A DNA stretch of 64,000 bases from Lachnoclostridium sp. An138 (GCF_002160765.1 NZ_NFLF01000008.1:62001-126000); one strand, 5' to 3'; numbered from the stretch's first letter, positions 17,669 through 26,989 are shown. The notes: a model not told the origin generated them from the sequence alone. Translations and numbers: made by a program.

Positions 17669-20032
17669 ATGAAGGATCGGATTACAGAATTAAGAAATGC
17701 CTTTTTAAATGCGACCAGAGCCGCAGATACAGAGCGCGCAGTCCTTGTTACAGAAAGTTATCGGATGAATGAGGATAAATCGGAGCCGATGAAGAAGGCT
17801 CTGGCTCTTAGGCATGTTCTGGAGCATATGACAATTGCCATTCATGAGAATGAGTTGATTGTAGGATGTCATACGCAGAAGGTAAGAAGCACACCTTTGT
17901 TTCCGGAGTATGCAGCAGGATGGATCTCCAGACAGATGGATGATTTTGCGACCAGGCCGGGAGATCAGTTTGCTATTACAGAAGAACAGAAGGCGACTAT
18001 GCGTGAATGCCTGGAATATTGGGAAGGAAAGGCGCTGGACGAGCGTATAGAAACCTGTATTCCCAAAGAACTTCAGCAGGTGATAGATTTGGGTGTGGTA
18101 TACAATGCCAGTTATTCTTCCAAATCACCAGGACATCTGGTACCAGATTATGAGAGACTTTTAAACACCGGATTTGAGAAAATGATAGCAGATTGCAGAA
18201 AGAGAATGGCGGATCTCGATCTGGAACAAGATGATTATGTGGAAAAAAGAGAATTTTATAAGTCCTGTATCGAAGCCATGCAGGCCGTAATTCTCTATGC
18301 ACAGAGATTTTCCAGTCTGGCTCTGGAAATGGCAGAAAAAGAGACGGATACACAGAGAAAAAAGGAATTGCTTCAGATAGCTGAAAATTGTGCGCATGTG
18401 CCGGCAAGTCCAGCGAAATCGTATTGGGAGGCACTGCAGTTTTTGTATTTTGTACAGCTTTCTATTCAGATGGAGGGAAATGGCCTTGCTATCAGCATAG
18501 GAAGAATGGATAAATTTCTGTATCCATTCTATAAAGCAGATCAGGAAAATGGGCATCTGAGCCATGAGGAAGCTCTGGAACTGATGGAGTGCCTGTATCT
18601 GAAGCTGGGAGAAATTGACAAGATTTCATCCAATGAGTCCACGGCGGTTAATACGGGGCCGGCTCATGGACAGACCATTACCATTGGGGGAACACTGGCT
18701 GATGGAAGCGATATTACGAATGATATCTCGATCCTTGTGCTGGAAGCTGATCGGAGAATTGCTCTTGCACAGCCAGACATTGCGGTACGTATTCACAGAA
18801 ATACCTCGCAGCGGCTGATTGACGAAGTGATCCGAAATGTAAAAATGGGGCTGAACAAGGTCAAAATATACAATGATGTGCTGATTACAGAAGCAGTAAA
18901 GAGAATTGGAATAGCGGATGAAGATGCTTGGAATTTCAGTTTCCTGGGCTGCAGTGAGCCTGTAGTAGACGGAAAGACCAACAGTTGGGGAAACAGCGGA
19001 CATATCAATCTTTCCAAATGTCTGGAGCTGGCATTAAACGATGGCAGATGTATGCTGACAGGGCAGCAGATGGGACCGCATACAGGGGATGCCTCTACTT
19101 TTACATCTATGGAAGAAGTGGAAGATGCGTACCGGGAGCAGGTAAATTATTTTACAGATATTCTCGTGAAATATGATCGGGTGATTGATATGTGTCATAA
19201 GATGTATCTGCGTCTTCCTTTCTGCTCTTCGGTCATTGAAGGGTGTATCGAAAAAGGGAAAGACTTCGAAGAAGGAGGAGCTGTGTATAACTTTACGTCT
19301 CCTCTTGGCGTAGGACCAATCACCGTTGGCGATTCTCTGATGGCAATCAAAAAATTTGTTTTTGATGAAAAGTCTTTAAGTATGAAAGAACTGTTAGAAG
19401 CGCTGCGGACAGATTTCAAAGGGAAAGAGCCTTTGCGTATGATGTTGAAAAATCGGGCACCTAAATATGGAAATGATATGGATGAAGCTGATTCTATGAG
19501 TAATTTTGCTATTTCGGTATTTTGCGATGCGCTGGAGGGACGGAAAAATGCCCGAGGTGGGATTTTTACTGCCGGAATTTATTATCTGACAGCTAACGTG
19601 CCAAACGGAAAGCATACAGCGGCTACGCCTAATGGCCGTCATGCAGGAGATCCGCTGAATGACGGAGGCGTGTCGCCTACGCACGGGGATGACAAGATGG
19701 GGGCTACGGCTATTTTCAAATCGGCTGGAAAACTCTGCAATGTTCGTGCGGGACATGGTTCTGTGCTGAACCAGCTTCTGCATCCCTCTATTTTCAAAGG
19801 ACAGGGTTGCGACCAGGTGTTTGGTGAATATATGCGGAGTATCTGTGATTGTGGCGTCTGGGAAACACAGTTTAATGTGGTAACCAAAGAAGATCTCCTG
19901 AATGCTCAGAAACATCCTGAGGAATACCGAGGTCTGGTAGTCCGGGTGGCCGGATACAGTGCCTTCTTTACGGCGCTGGGGAAGGAAGTGCAGGATGACA
20001 TTATTGATCGAACCAGCCTGACGGGATACTGA
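17669..20032 (+). CDS. Glycyl radical enzyme of the PFL2/dehydratase-lyase group, substrate unknown
   Basis: 787 residues. The thiyl-radical Cys is residue 428 in LGCSEPVVDGK, with the neighbouring acid/base Glu430 that marks C-C/C-O/C-N eliminases and dehydratases; true pyruvate formate-lyase has two adjacent Cys instead. The glycyl radical loop near the C-terminus is RVAGYSAFF with Gly762. ELALNDG after the active site and TPNGRHAGDPLNDGGVSPT further on are general family blocks. The activase follows after 2 nt. Shared promoter element and neighbours suggest it acts on a sugar- or polyol-derived compound, possibly a phosphorylated one from the FGGY kinase; this is inference. It requires anaerobic conditions. 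No microcompartment or aldehyde dehydrogenase genes are in the window. Confidence 0.92.
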   Translation: MKDRITELRNAFLNATRAADTERAVLVTESYRMNEDKSEPMKKALALRHVLEHMTIAIHENELIVGCHTQKVRSTPLFPEYAAGWISRQMDDFATRPGDQFAITEEQKATMRECLEYWEGKALDERIETCIPKELQQVIDLGVVYNASYSSKSPGHLVPDYERLLNTGFEKMIADCRKRMADLDLEQDDYVEKREFYKSCIEAMQAVILYAQRFSSLALEMAEKETDTQRKKELLQIAENCAHVPASPAKSYWEALQFLYFVQLSIQMEGNGLAISIGRMDKFLYPFYKADQENGHLSHEEALELMECLYLKLGEIDKISSNESTAVNTGPAHGQTITIGGTLADGSDITNDISILVLEADRRIALAQPDIAVRIHRNTSQRLIDEVIRNVKMGLNKVKIYNDVLITEAVKRIGIADEDAWNFSFLGCSEPVVDGKTNSWGNSGHINLSKCLELALNDGRCMLTGQQMGPHTGDASTFTSMEEVEDAYREQVNYFTDILVKYDRVIDMCHKMYLRLPFCSSVIEGCIEKGKDFEEGGAVYNFTSPLGVGPITVGDSLMAIKKFVFDEKSLSMKELLEALRTDFKGKEPLRMMLKNRAPKYGNDMDEADSMSNFAISVFCDALEGRKNARGGIFTAGIYYLTANVPNGKHTAATPNGRHAGDPLNDGGVSPTHGDDKMGATAIFKSAGKLCNVRAGHGSVLNQLLHPSIFKGQGCDQVFGEYMRSICDCGVWETQFNVVTKEDLLNAQKHPEEYRGLVVRVAGYSAFFTALGKEVQDDIIDRTSLTGY

Positions 20033-20034
20033 TT

Positions 20035-20928
20035 ATGGAAGGAAGGATCACAAATATACAGAGGTTTTCTGTCCATGATGGGCCGGGAATTCGTACAGTA
20101 GTCTTTCTGAAAGGATGCAGTCTGCGCTGTCGTTGGTGCTGTAATCCGGAGGCTATGCTGCCGGAGCCTGTTTTGATGTTTAATCCTCAGCTTTGCATTG
20201 GCTGCGGCGAATGTGTACGGGTATGCCCTAATGAAGCTTCTGGTACGCTGGGAGATATAACAGTAGATCGCAGCCGGTGTACTGGATGCGGAGCCTGTGC
20301 AGAAGTTTGTTATGCGGAAGCAAAATATCTGAGAGATTCCAGGATGTCTCCGGAACAACTATTGGAGGAGTTGAAAAAGGACCAAAGCTTTTATGAGCGT
20401 ACAGGTGGAGGTGTGACATTTAGTGGTGGAGAGGCATTGCTGCAGGCAGAATTTCTGGAAAAGATATTGCGGCTTTGTAAAGAAAACAGGATTGGCACGG
20501 CAATAGAAACCTGTGGGAATGTACCGTGGGAAAATTTTGAACGAATACTGCCGTGGATGGATTTATTCCTTTACGACATCAAGCATACAGACAGTGAAAA
20601 GCACCTGCATTATACGGGTGGCGGATGTGAACGGATTATGGAAAACTGCGAATGGCTGTGTGTGGCAGGGAAAGAAGTGATTATCCGCGTGCCTGTGATT
20701 CCGGAGTTTAATTTTGACAGGGAGGCTCTTACAGATGTCATTCGATTTGCGGAAAAGATGAAGGTGAAAGAAATAGATTTTCTTCCCTATCACCGGTATG
20801 CTGCCAACAAATATCTATACCTGGGAATGGATTACTGGAATCCGGGTATGAATATGCTGGATAAAAAGCTGGTAGAGGAATGTCTGGCAGGAATAGAAAC
20901 CTCTCTTGATATTCATATAGACGGATAA
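20035..20928 (+). CDS. Glycyl radical enzyme activase (radical SAM)
   Basis: 297 residues. The N-terminal RFSVHDGPGIRTVVFLKGC is the activase signature; Cys28, Cys32 and Cys35 form the CX3CX2C radical-SAM cluster. Residues about 54-96 carry two ferredoxin-type clusters (CIGCGECVRVCP and CTGCGACAEVC), as in activases of dehydratase-type glycyl radical enzymes. GGVTFSGGEALLQ is the SAM-binding GGE region. It generates the Gly762 radical on the enzyme encoded just upstream. Start 2 nt after the upstream stop, with GGAAGGA overlapping the region. Confidence 0.94.
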   Translation: MEGRITNIQRFSVHDGPGIRTVVFLKGCSLRCRWCCNPEAMLPEPVLMFNPQLCIGCGECVRVCPNEASGTLGDITVDRSRCTGCGACAEVCYAEAKYLRDSRMSPEQLLEELKKDQSFYERTGGGVTFSGGEALLQAEFLEKILRLCKENRIGTAIETCGNVPWENFERILPWMDLFLYDIKHTDSEKHLHYTGGGCERIMENCEWLCVAGKEVIIRVPVIPEFNFDREALTDVIRFAEKMKVKEIDFLPYHRYAANKYLYLGMDYWNPGMNMLDKKLVEECLAGIETSLDIHIDG

Positions 20929-20946
20929 TGTTTATAATAGGCAGTC

Positions 20947-20996
20947 GGGGAAAGAACACTGTGGTTATTTCAAGATAACAACAGTGTTCTTTCCCT
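20947..20996. terminator. Long hairpin after the glycyl radical operon
   Basis: GGGAAAGAACACTGT (20948-20962) is perfectly complementary to ACAGTGTTCTTTCCC (20981-20995); an inner GTTAT/ATAAC adds five pairs around a 6-nt loop. It lacks a clean T-run, but its position 20 nt after the activase stop and before uvrC makes it the likely transcript end. Confidence 0.6.
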
Positions 20997-21090
20997 TCGT
21001 ATGGATTTCCGGCCCGAAATAGTATATAATCATCCTTGAGAAAACGGACGTATCCGGCGTGTTTTCGAAAAACAGGAAGGATTGACATAT

Positions 21091-22947
21091 ATGTTTGACA
21101 TAGAAGAAGAACTGAAAAAGCTCCCGGCCCGGCCCGGCGTCTATCTGATGCACGATGAAAAAGACGCCATTATTTATGTAGGCAAGGCCATTTCCCTGAA
21201 AAACAGGGTGCGCCAGTATTTTCAGTCCAGCCGCAACAAGGGCGTAAAGATTGATCAGATGGTGACCCACATTTCCAGGTTTGAATATATCGTCACGGAT
21301 TCTGAGCTGGAGGCTCTGGTTCTGGAGTGCAATCTGATCAAGGAGCACAGGCCCAAGTATAATACCATGCTTATGGATGACAAGACGTATCCGTATATCA
21401 AGGTGACGGTAAATGAGGATTATCCCCGGGTGCTTTTTTCCAGGCAGCTGAAGAAGGACAAGGCGAAATATTACGGGCCTTATACCAGCGCGGGCGCGGT
21501 GAAGGATACGATTGAGCTGATTCACAAGCTTTACCAGATTCGTACCTGCAGCCGGAATCTGCCGAAAGACATGGGAAAAGAGAGGCCCTGCCTGAATTAT
21601 CATATTAAGCAGTGCGCAGCCCCCTGCCAGGGCTATATTTCCAAAGAGCAGTATGCGGAAAATGTGGGAAAGGCCCTGGAATTTCTGAATGGAAACTACG
21701 GCCCGCTTCTGAAGGAGCTGGAAGAGAAGATGAAGGCGGCCTCGGACGCCATGGAGTTTGAAAAGGCCATCGAATATCGGGAGCTTCTGAACAGCGTGAA
21801 GCAGATTGCCCAGAAGCAGAAAATTACCAACAGTGATATGGAGGACAAGGATATCATTGCCATGGCTGTGGACGGAGAGGACGCAGTCGTGCAGGTCTTT
21901 TTTATCCGGGACGGGCGGCTGATCGGCCGCGACCATTTTTATCTGCGAACCTCAGAGGGAGAGCCCACAAAAGAGATACTGGGAAGCTTTATCAAGCAGT
22001 TTTATGCGGGAACGCCCTACATTCCCAGAGAGCTGATGATTCAGGAGGCCATAGACGATCAGGAGCTGATAGAGCAGTGGCTGACCGCAAGGCGCGGGCA
22101 CAGGGTCTATCTGCGTGTCCCGAAAATCGGAGCGAAGGAGAAACTGGTGGAGCTGGCCAGGAAAAACGCGGCTCTGGTACTGAGTCAGGATAAGGAGAAA
22201 ATCAAGAGAGAAGAAGGGCGCACGATCGGGGCTATGAAGGAAATCGCTTCCCTTTTGGGACTGTCAGGGATCAGCCGTGTGGAAGCCTTTGATATTTCCA
22301 ATACAAACGGTTTTGAGTCGGTAGGCTCCATGGTGGTGTACGAGCGGGGAAAACCAAAGCGCAGCGATTACCGCAAATTTAAAATCCGTACGGTGAAAGG
22401 GCCGGATGATTATGCCAGTATGCACGAGGTGCTGACCAGGCGGTTCCGGCACGGGCTGGAAGAAGGAAAAGAGCTTCAGGATAAAGAGATGCCGGAGGAG
22501 CTGGGAAGCTTTACGAAATTTCCGGACCTGCTGATGATGGACGGCGGAAAAGGACAGGTCAATGTGGCTCTTCAGGTGCTGGATGAGCTGGGGCTTGATA
22601 TTCCGGTCTGCGGTATGGTGAAGGACGACAACCACCGGACCAGAGGACTTTATTATAATAATGCAGAGATTCCGATTGACCGGAATTCGGAAGGCTTCCG
22701 GCTGATTACAAGAATCCAGGACGAAGCCCACCGGTTTGCCATCGAATATCACCGTTCCCTGCGCAGTAAAGAACAGGTACATTCGGTACTGGATGATATC
22801 GAAGGCATCGGTCCTTCCAGGAGAAAGGCGCTGATGCGCCAGTTCCAGTCCCTGGAGGCCATCCGTGAGGCGGATGTGGAGGCGCTGGCGGCGGTGCCGT
22901 CCATGAACCGGGCCGCAGCGGAAAAAGTGTGGAAATTTTTTCACTGA
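21091..22947 (+). CDS. uvrC: Excinuclease ABC subunit C
   Basis: 618 residues, normal UvrC size. N-terminal GIY-YIG nuclease (about 8-90: [20 protein letters not shown]), UVR domain about 205-240 ([19 protein letters not shown]), UvrC RNase-H-like domain about 375-540 ([30 protein letters not shown]) and C-terminal helix-hairpin-helix pair ([13 protein letters not shown]). It makes both incisions in nucleotide excision repair. AGGAAGGA lies about 9 nt before the ATG at 21091; an in-frame TTG at 21082 is too close to that SD. A TATAAT at 21025-21030 may be its -10 box. Confidence 0.97.
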   Translation: MFDIEEELKKLPARPGVYLMHDEKDAIIYVGKAISLKNRVRQYFQSSRNKGVKIDQMVTHISRFEYIVTDSELEALVLECNLIKEHRPKYNTMLMDDKTYPYIKVTVNEDYPRVLFSRQLKKDKAKYYGPYTSAGAVKDTIELIHKLYQIRTCSRNLPKDMGKERPCLNYHIKQCAAPCQGYISKEQYAENVGKALEFLNGNYGPLLKELEEKMKAASDAMEFEKAIEYRELLNSVKQIAQKQKITNSDMEDKDIIAMAVDGEDAVVQVFFIRDGRLIGRDHFYLRTSEGEPTKEILGSFIKQFYAGTPYIPRELMIQEAIDDQELIEQWLTARRGHRVYLRVPKIGAKEKLVELARKNAALVLSQDKEKIKREEGRTIGAMKEIASLLGLSGISRVEAFDISNTNGFESVGSMVVYERGKPKRSDYRKFKIRTVKGPDDYASMHEVLTRRFRHGLEEGKELQDKEMPEELGSFTKFPDLLMMDGGKGQVNVALQVLDELGLDIPVCGMVKDDNHRTRGLYYNNAEIPIDRNSEGFRLITRIQDEAHRFAIEYHRSLRSKEQVHSVLDDIEGIGPSRRKALMRQFQSLEAIREADVEALAAVPSMNRAAAEKVWKFFH

Positions 22948-22972
22948 GGCTGTCATATTTTCCCGCCTGGCC

Positions 22973-23002
22973 TTGCAACTTTTATGGCGGGTATGATAAA
23001 AT
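22973..23002 (+). promoter_or_regulatory. Candidate hprK promoter
   Basis: TTGCAA (22973-22978), 18 nt, TAAAAT (22997-23002). CCCGCC (22962-22967) and GGCGGG (22986-22991) form a palindrome around the -35 box. Transcription would begin near 23009, right at the first arm of the folded region 23015-23148. Confidence 0.5.
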
Positions 23003-23014
23003 GAAAGAAATATT

Positions 23015-23148
23015 GTAACTGTTCAGTATAGGCCGAATCACTTGCTGATGAGGCCGTAAGAAAGTGATTCAGGTGTGAGCAGTCCCCATCAGCGAAGCTG
23101 ATTTTCATGGGCCTGCGAATCGTAACTGCGAAGGTACTGAACAGTTAC
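23015..23148 (+). repeat. Palindromic folded element in the hprK leader
   Basis: GTAACTGTTCAGTA (23015-23028) is a perfect complement of TACTGAACAGTTAC (23135-23148). Inside are GAATCACTT paired with AAGTGATTC (23034-23080), ATCAGC-GAA-GCTGAT near 23089-23103 and a second GTAACTG (23122-23128) that could compete with the first arm for CAGTTAC (23142-23148). AATATT flanks the outer arms on both sides. It can be a mobile palindromic repeat (MITE/REP-like) or a regulatory leader with alternative folds; the sequence alone does not decide. Confidence 0.65.
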
Positions 23149-23186
23149 GGAATATTTCGACAGGAATTTCTGAGAAAGGAACGATT

Positions 23187-24122
23187 ATGGCAAGCGTATT
23201 GACAGTAGAAATGACCAAGATGGTAGAAAAGCTGAATCTGAAGAATCTTACGCCTGATATCGATATCACAGATATGAAGCTGGCTTCGCCGGAGATCAAC
23301 CGTCCGGCACTGCAGCTGTCCGGATACTTTGCGCACTTTGCTTCGGAGCGGGTGCAGATTGTCGGGTTCGTCGAGTATACTTATCTGCAGAGCAGAAGTG
23401 ATGAAGAGAAGGAGCCTATCTATCAGAAGTTTTTCTCCAGCGGCATTCCCTGTGTGATTTACACTTCAAAGACAAGACCGGAGCCCAGAGCGCTGGAGCT
23501 GGCAAATCAGTACCGGGTTCCCGTTTTTCTTGCGGATAAGACTACATCGAATTTCATGGCGGCGATTATTAATTGGCTGAACGTGCAGCTGGCTCCCCGT
23601 ATTTCCATTCACGGCGTGCTGGTGGATGTATACGGCGAAGGCGTGCTGATCATGGGCGAGAGCGGAATCGGAAAGAGCGAGGCGGCTCTGGAGCTGATTA
23701 AGAGGGGACACCGCCTTGTGACAGACGATGTGGTGGAGATTCACAAGGTCAGCGACGACACGCTGGTAGGCCGCTCTCCGGAGATTACCAAGCACTTTAT
23801 CGAGCTGCGCGGCATCGGAATCGTGGATGTAAAGACTCTGTTCGGTGTGGAATGCGTGAAGGAAACCCAGCAGATCGATATGGTGATCAAGCTGGAAGAC
23901 TGGGATAAGGACAAGGACTACGACCGTCTGGGACTTCAGGAGGAATATACGGAATTCCTTGGAAACAAGGTCGTATGCCACTCTCTGCCGGTTCGTCCGG
24001 GCCGGAACCTGGCTATTATCGTGGAGACGGCAGCTGTCAACCACAGGCAGAAGAAGATGGGTTACAATGCGGCCCAGGAGCTGTACCGCCGGGTGCAGGA
24101 AAGCATGGCCAGAAAGAAATAG
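23187..24122 (+). CDS. hprK: HPr kinase/phosphorylase
   Basis: 311 residues. Walker A GESGIGKSE (residues 157-165), the preceding ISIHGVLVDVYGEGVL with the conserved His, DDVVEI after the P-loop, and the family signature RGIGIVDVKTLFG. It phosphorylates HPr on Ser46 according to glycolytic state and so drives carbon catabolite control of sugar loci like those at 0-21 kb. AGAAAGGA precedes the ATG. It follows uvrC, a common Clostridia arrangement, but with the folded leader at 23015-23148 in between. Confidence 0.97.
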   Translation: MASVLTVEMTKMVEKLNLKNLTPDIDITDMKLASPEINRPALQLSGYFAHFASERVQIVGFVEYTYLQSRSDEEKEPIYQKFFSSGIPCVIYTSKTRPEPRALELANQYRVPVFLADKTTSNFMAAIINWLNVQLAPRISIHGVLVDVYGEGVLIMGESGIGKSEAALELIKRGHRLVTDDVVEIHKVSDDTLVGRSPEITKHFIELRGIGIVDVKTLFGVECVKETQQIDMVIKLEDWDKDKDYDRLGLQEEYTEFLGNKVVCHSLPVRPGRNLAIIVETAAVNHRQKKMGYNAAQELYRRVQESMARKK

Positions 24123-24215
24123 AAGAGCACTGCGGTTCTGGTTATGCTGCCGGATCACAGATGCGGAAAATAAAAATACTCTGTAGCAGGCTGCAGGGAC
24201 AAGGGGTGGAAAGGT

Positions 24216-25151
24216 ATGAAAAAATACTGTTTTGGAGCCGACATCGGAGGAACTACAGTCAAGTTCGGACTCTTTGATCAGGATGGAATTGTTCTGGACA
24301 AATGGGAAATTCCGACCCGGACGGAGAATGAGGGAGCTGCGATTCTTCCGGACATGGCGGCTTCTATCCGGGAAAAGATTCAGGAGCATGGCCTGAAGAT
24401 GGAGGAAATCGCAGGAGTCGGCGTGGATGTGCCGGGACCCATTTCCGAGGATGGAATTGTGCCTCACACGGCAAACCTGGGCTGGGGCTATAAGGAAGTG
24501 ACAAAAGAACTGACAGAGATGACAGGGCTTCCTTCCAAAGCCGGGAACGATGCCAATGTGGCGGCCCTGGGCGAGATGTGGCTGGGCGGCGGAAAAGGCC
24601 ATACCAACGTACTGTTGATCACGCTTGGAACCGGAGTGGGCGGCGGAATCGTAGTGGATGGCAAGATCCTGACGGGCGCCCACGGAGCGGGCGGCGAGAT
24701 CGGTCATATTCATGTGGATGATGAGATTGAGGAATGCTGCGGCTGCGGCAATCAGGGCTGTCTGGAGCAGTTCGCTTCCGCGACGGGAATCGCAAGGCTG
24801 GGAAGAAAGATCCTGGAAGAAAGCGACGCGCCTTCCATCATGCGCGGTCAGGAGATGTCAGCGAAGCTGGTCTTTGATTCGGTAAAGGAGGGGGACGCTT
24901 TGGCAGTTCAGGTGGCAGAGCGTTTCGGCCGGTATCTCGGCAAAGCAGTGGCCGGTATGACGGCAGTTCTTGATCCGGAGATCATCGTAATCGGCGGAGG
25001 CGTGTCAAAGGCCGGTCCGGTTCTTCTGGAGTATGTGCAGAAATATTATAAGCCCTGCGCGTTTAAGTCTGCGAAGGATACGCCCTTTGCCCTGGCAGAG
25101 CTTGGCAACGACGCCGGAATCTATGGCTGCGCGAAGCTGATACTGGGATAA
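24216..25151 (+). CDS. glcK: ROK-family glucokinase
   Basis: 311 residues. N-terminal phosphate loop GADIGGTTVKFGLFD, GNDANVAALGE (catalytic Asp), GTGVGGGIV, HIHVDDE, and the zinc-binding CGCGNQGCLEQFAS of ROK kinases. It phosphorylates glucose to glucose-6-P; a related hexosamine kinase activity cannot be ruled out. It follows hprK by 93 nt, probably in one transcript. GGAAAGGT is the SD. Confidence 0.9.
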   Translation: MKKYCFGADIGGTTVKFGLFDQDGIVLDKWEIPTRTENEGAAILPDMAASIREKIQEHGLKMEEIAGVGVDVPGPISEDGIVPHTANLGWGYKEVTKELTEMTGLPSKAGNDANVAALGEMWLGGGKGHTNVLLITLGTGVGGGIVVDGKILTGAHGAGGEIGHIHVDDEIEECCGCGNQGCLEQFASATGIARLGRKILEESDAPSIMRGQEMSAKLVFDSVKEGDALAVQVAERFGRYLGKAVAGMTAVLDPEIIVIGGGVSKAGPVLLEYVQKYYKPCAFKSAKDTPFALAELGNDAGIYGCAKLILG

Positions 25152-25217
25152 GACGGTATTTGTGCAGAATGGAGAAGAAGTGCCAAAAAGTGACAGCATT
25201 TTCGACAGACAAGTGCA

Positions 25218-25246
25218 TTGACTTTTCGATAAAAGCGTATTAGAAT
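25218..25246 (+). promoter_or_regulatory. Orphan promoter after glcK
   Basis: TTGACT (25218-25223), 17 nt, TAGAAT (25241-25246). No gene starts behind it before the terminator at 25289-25326. Confidence 0.5.
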
Positions 25247-25252
25247 AAAGTC

Positions 25253-25326
25253 AACAAAAGATAATACATACAAATTACTAATGATAACAAAGGCGTTACC
25301 AATTCCCGTGGTGACGCCTTTTTTTC
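25253..25326 (+). ncRNA. Possible short RNA of about 70 nt
   Basis: The promoter at 25218-25246 and the strong terminator at 25289-25326 bound a unit of about 74 nt with no start codon plus SD. It may be a small RNA, or simply the glcK terminator with a fortuitous promoter upstream. The RNA nature is inference. Confidence 0.3.
25289..25326 (+). terminator. Strong intrinsic terminator after glcK
   Basis: AAAGGCGTTACCA (25289-25301) pairs with TGGTGACGCCTTT (25309-25321, one T-G), 7-nt loop, followed by TTTTTTTC. Confidence 0.85.
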
Positions 25327-25367
25327 TATATTTGGGGCACCAGGCCCTATCTCTCCCTTTTATTTTG

Positions 25368-25436
25368 GCGGCACGAGCCGCGAATCTAATTCGACCTTAT
25401 GGCTGCGCTTTCCCGGCGCAGCCGGACGAGTCGAAT
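25368..25436. repeat. Tandem stem-loops without gene
   Basis: GCGGC-ACGA-GCCGC (25368-25381), then ATTCGA (25389-25394) paired with TCGAAT (25431-25436) enclosing GGCTGCGC-N7-GCGCAGCC (25401-25423). No T-run follows. Together with the terminator this fills most of the 392-nt gap 25152-25543, in which I see no coding region. Confidence 0.5.
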
Positions 25437-25475
25437 CGAATGGCTGACAGACAGGCCGAATCAAACCGGTTATTC

Positions 25476-25504
25476 TTGTGTTTCCCCCTTCAAATTGTTA
25501 TAAT
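25476..25504 (+). promoter_or_regulatory. Promoter of the membrane protein gene
   Basis: TTGTGT (25476-25481), 17 nt, TATAAT (25499-25504), 40 nt upstream of the ATG at 25544. Confidence 0.6.
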
Positions 25505-25543
25505 AAAGCAGACAGATTTTATGCGAAGGAAATCAGACTGCAA

Positions 25544-26989
25544 ATGAAAAAGATAACGAAAGAAAAATGGCTGGAGATATTGTTTTTTGCATTTATCCTG
25601 CTTATATGGCTTTCCTGGGCCTGGATTCTGCCCTTCAATGAGGGGCCGGATGAATATATGCGTTCCCGGATTGTAGAGTACATTGTAGAATATGGAAAAC
25701 TGCCCACAGGGTATCAGCAGGAGATTATGGACTATTCCTGGGGGTTTACCTATGGGTTCCGTCCGATTCTGCCGCAGATTGCCGAGGCGCTGTTTGTGCG
25801 CGCGGCAATGCTGTTCACATCGGATGCTTTTTCTCTTCTGTTCGCGGGAAGACTGTGCAGCGTTCTCTGCGGTCTCGTATTTGCGGGATATGTAAGGGCA
25901 ATCGCCAGAAAACTCTTTGGCCGTCCGGCAGTTCAGTGGCTGTTTACTCTTTTGACAGTGTGCCTGCCTCAGGCCGCGTTTCTGTTCACCTATCTGAACT
26001 GCGATTCCATGGCCCTTATGGCGACGGCCATGATTGTATGGTATCTCTTGAGGGGAATGGAGGATGGCTTTTCTGTTCCCACCTGCCTGAAGCTGGCTGT
26101 CAGCTTTTCTATCTGTATTCTTTCCTATTATAATGCGTATGGCTTCCTGATCACAGGCGCTGTCGTATTTTTCGGGTATTATCTGGAGAAAAACAGAAGA
26201 GGAGAACACTGCTGGAAAGAATTCTGGAAAAAGGGAATTCTGATTCTGGCGGTCGTGCTGATTCTGTCGGGCTGGTGGTTTGTGCGGAATTATTTCCTGT
26301 ATGATGGAGATATTCTGGGATTGAAGACTCAGAACGAATACGCAGAGCAGTATGCGATGGATATTCTGAAGCCTTCTAACAGACAGACCTATCAGAACCA
26401 GGGCCATTCCATGCTGTATATGCTGTTCCGCTCGGATTTTGTGATTTCTGTGATCAAAAGCTTTATTGGCGTTCTGGGGCCGCTCTGGTATGCTCTCCGC
26501 TGGTGGATGTACGCAGGCTACGGTATGATTTTTGCGGCGGGAATTATTGGACTGCTGGCGGAGGCGGCGGGGCGCATCCGCCGCAGGAAACGCGGAACAG
26601 CGGCAGACTGCAGAAAGCTGTTTTGGCATCTTGGGCTTCTGATAGCGGTTATCGTTCCCAATGTGCTGAATTTCTGGTATTCCTATGCGACAGATTACCA
26701 GCCCCAGGGGCGGTACAGTATGCCGATGCTGATTCCTTTTATGTACTATATTACCCGGGGACTGTATGATCTGCTGCGCTGGATCGAGCAGTGTGCAGGC
26801 GCTGTGATTCGAAAAATCCTCGCTGTGGGAACGGTGTTGGTATGCCTGTGGATTGCCGGATGCGCGCTGTTCTGTGTAGTGAAGATTATGTGGCCGGCGT
26901 ATAAGGACGTGGAGGATAAATCAGTAGTGAAGGTGTATACCATGGAGGAGCTTTACGGGGAAGACTGGGAAGAGAGAATAGAGCAGTAA
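25544..26989 (+). CDS. Polytopic membrane protein, DUF2142/glycosyltransferase-39-like
   Basis: 481 residues with about ten to twelve hydrophobic segments from residue 12 onward. After the first helix comes PFNEGPDEYMR, an acidic loop like the PxDE motif of DUF2142 and GT39/ArnT-type enzymes that use lipid-linked sugars in the membrane. Later parts are plain hydrophobic helices with short Arg/Lys-rich loops; the C-terminal tail is acidic. The ATG at 25544 is chosen because upstream in-frame codons overlap the -10 box; the SD GAAGGA is 13 nt away, rather far. It stands alone between glcK and the phosphate island. Function as a cell-surface glycosyltransferase is inference. Confidence 0.7.
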   Translation: MKKITKEKWLEILFFAFILLIWLSWAWILPFNEGPDEYMRSRIVEYIVEYGKLPTGYQQEIMDYSWGFTYGFRPILPQIAEALFVRAAMLFTSDAFSLLFAGRLCSVLCGLVFAGYVRAIARKLFGRPAVQWLFTLLTVCLPQAAFLFTYLNCDSMALMATAMIVWYLLRGMEDGFSVPTCLKLAVSFSICILSYYNAYGFLITGAVVFFGYYLEKNRRGEHCWKEFWKKGILILAVVLILSGWWFVRNYFLYDGDILGLKTQNEYAEQYAMDILKPSNRQTYQNQGHSMLYMLFRSDFVISVIKSFIGVLGPLWYALRWWMYAGYGMIFAAGIIGLLAEAAGRIRRRKRGTAADCRKLFWHLGLLIAVIVPNVLNFWYSYATDYQPQGRYSMPMLIPFMYYITRGLYDLLRWIEQCAGAVIRKILAVGTVLVCLWIAGCALFCVVKIMWPAYKDVEDKSVVKVYTMEELYGEDWEERIEQ

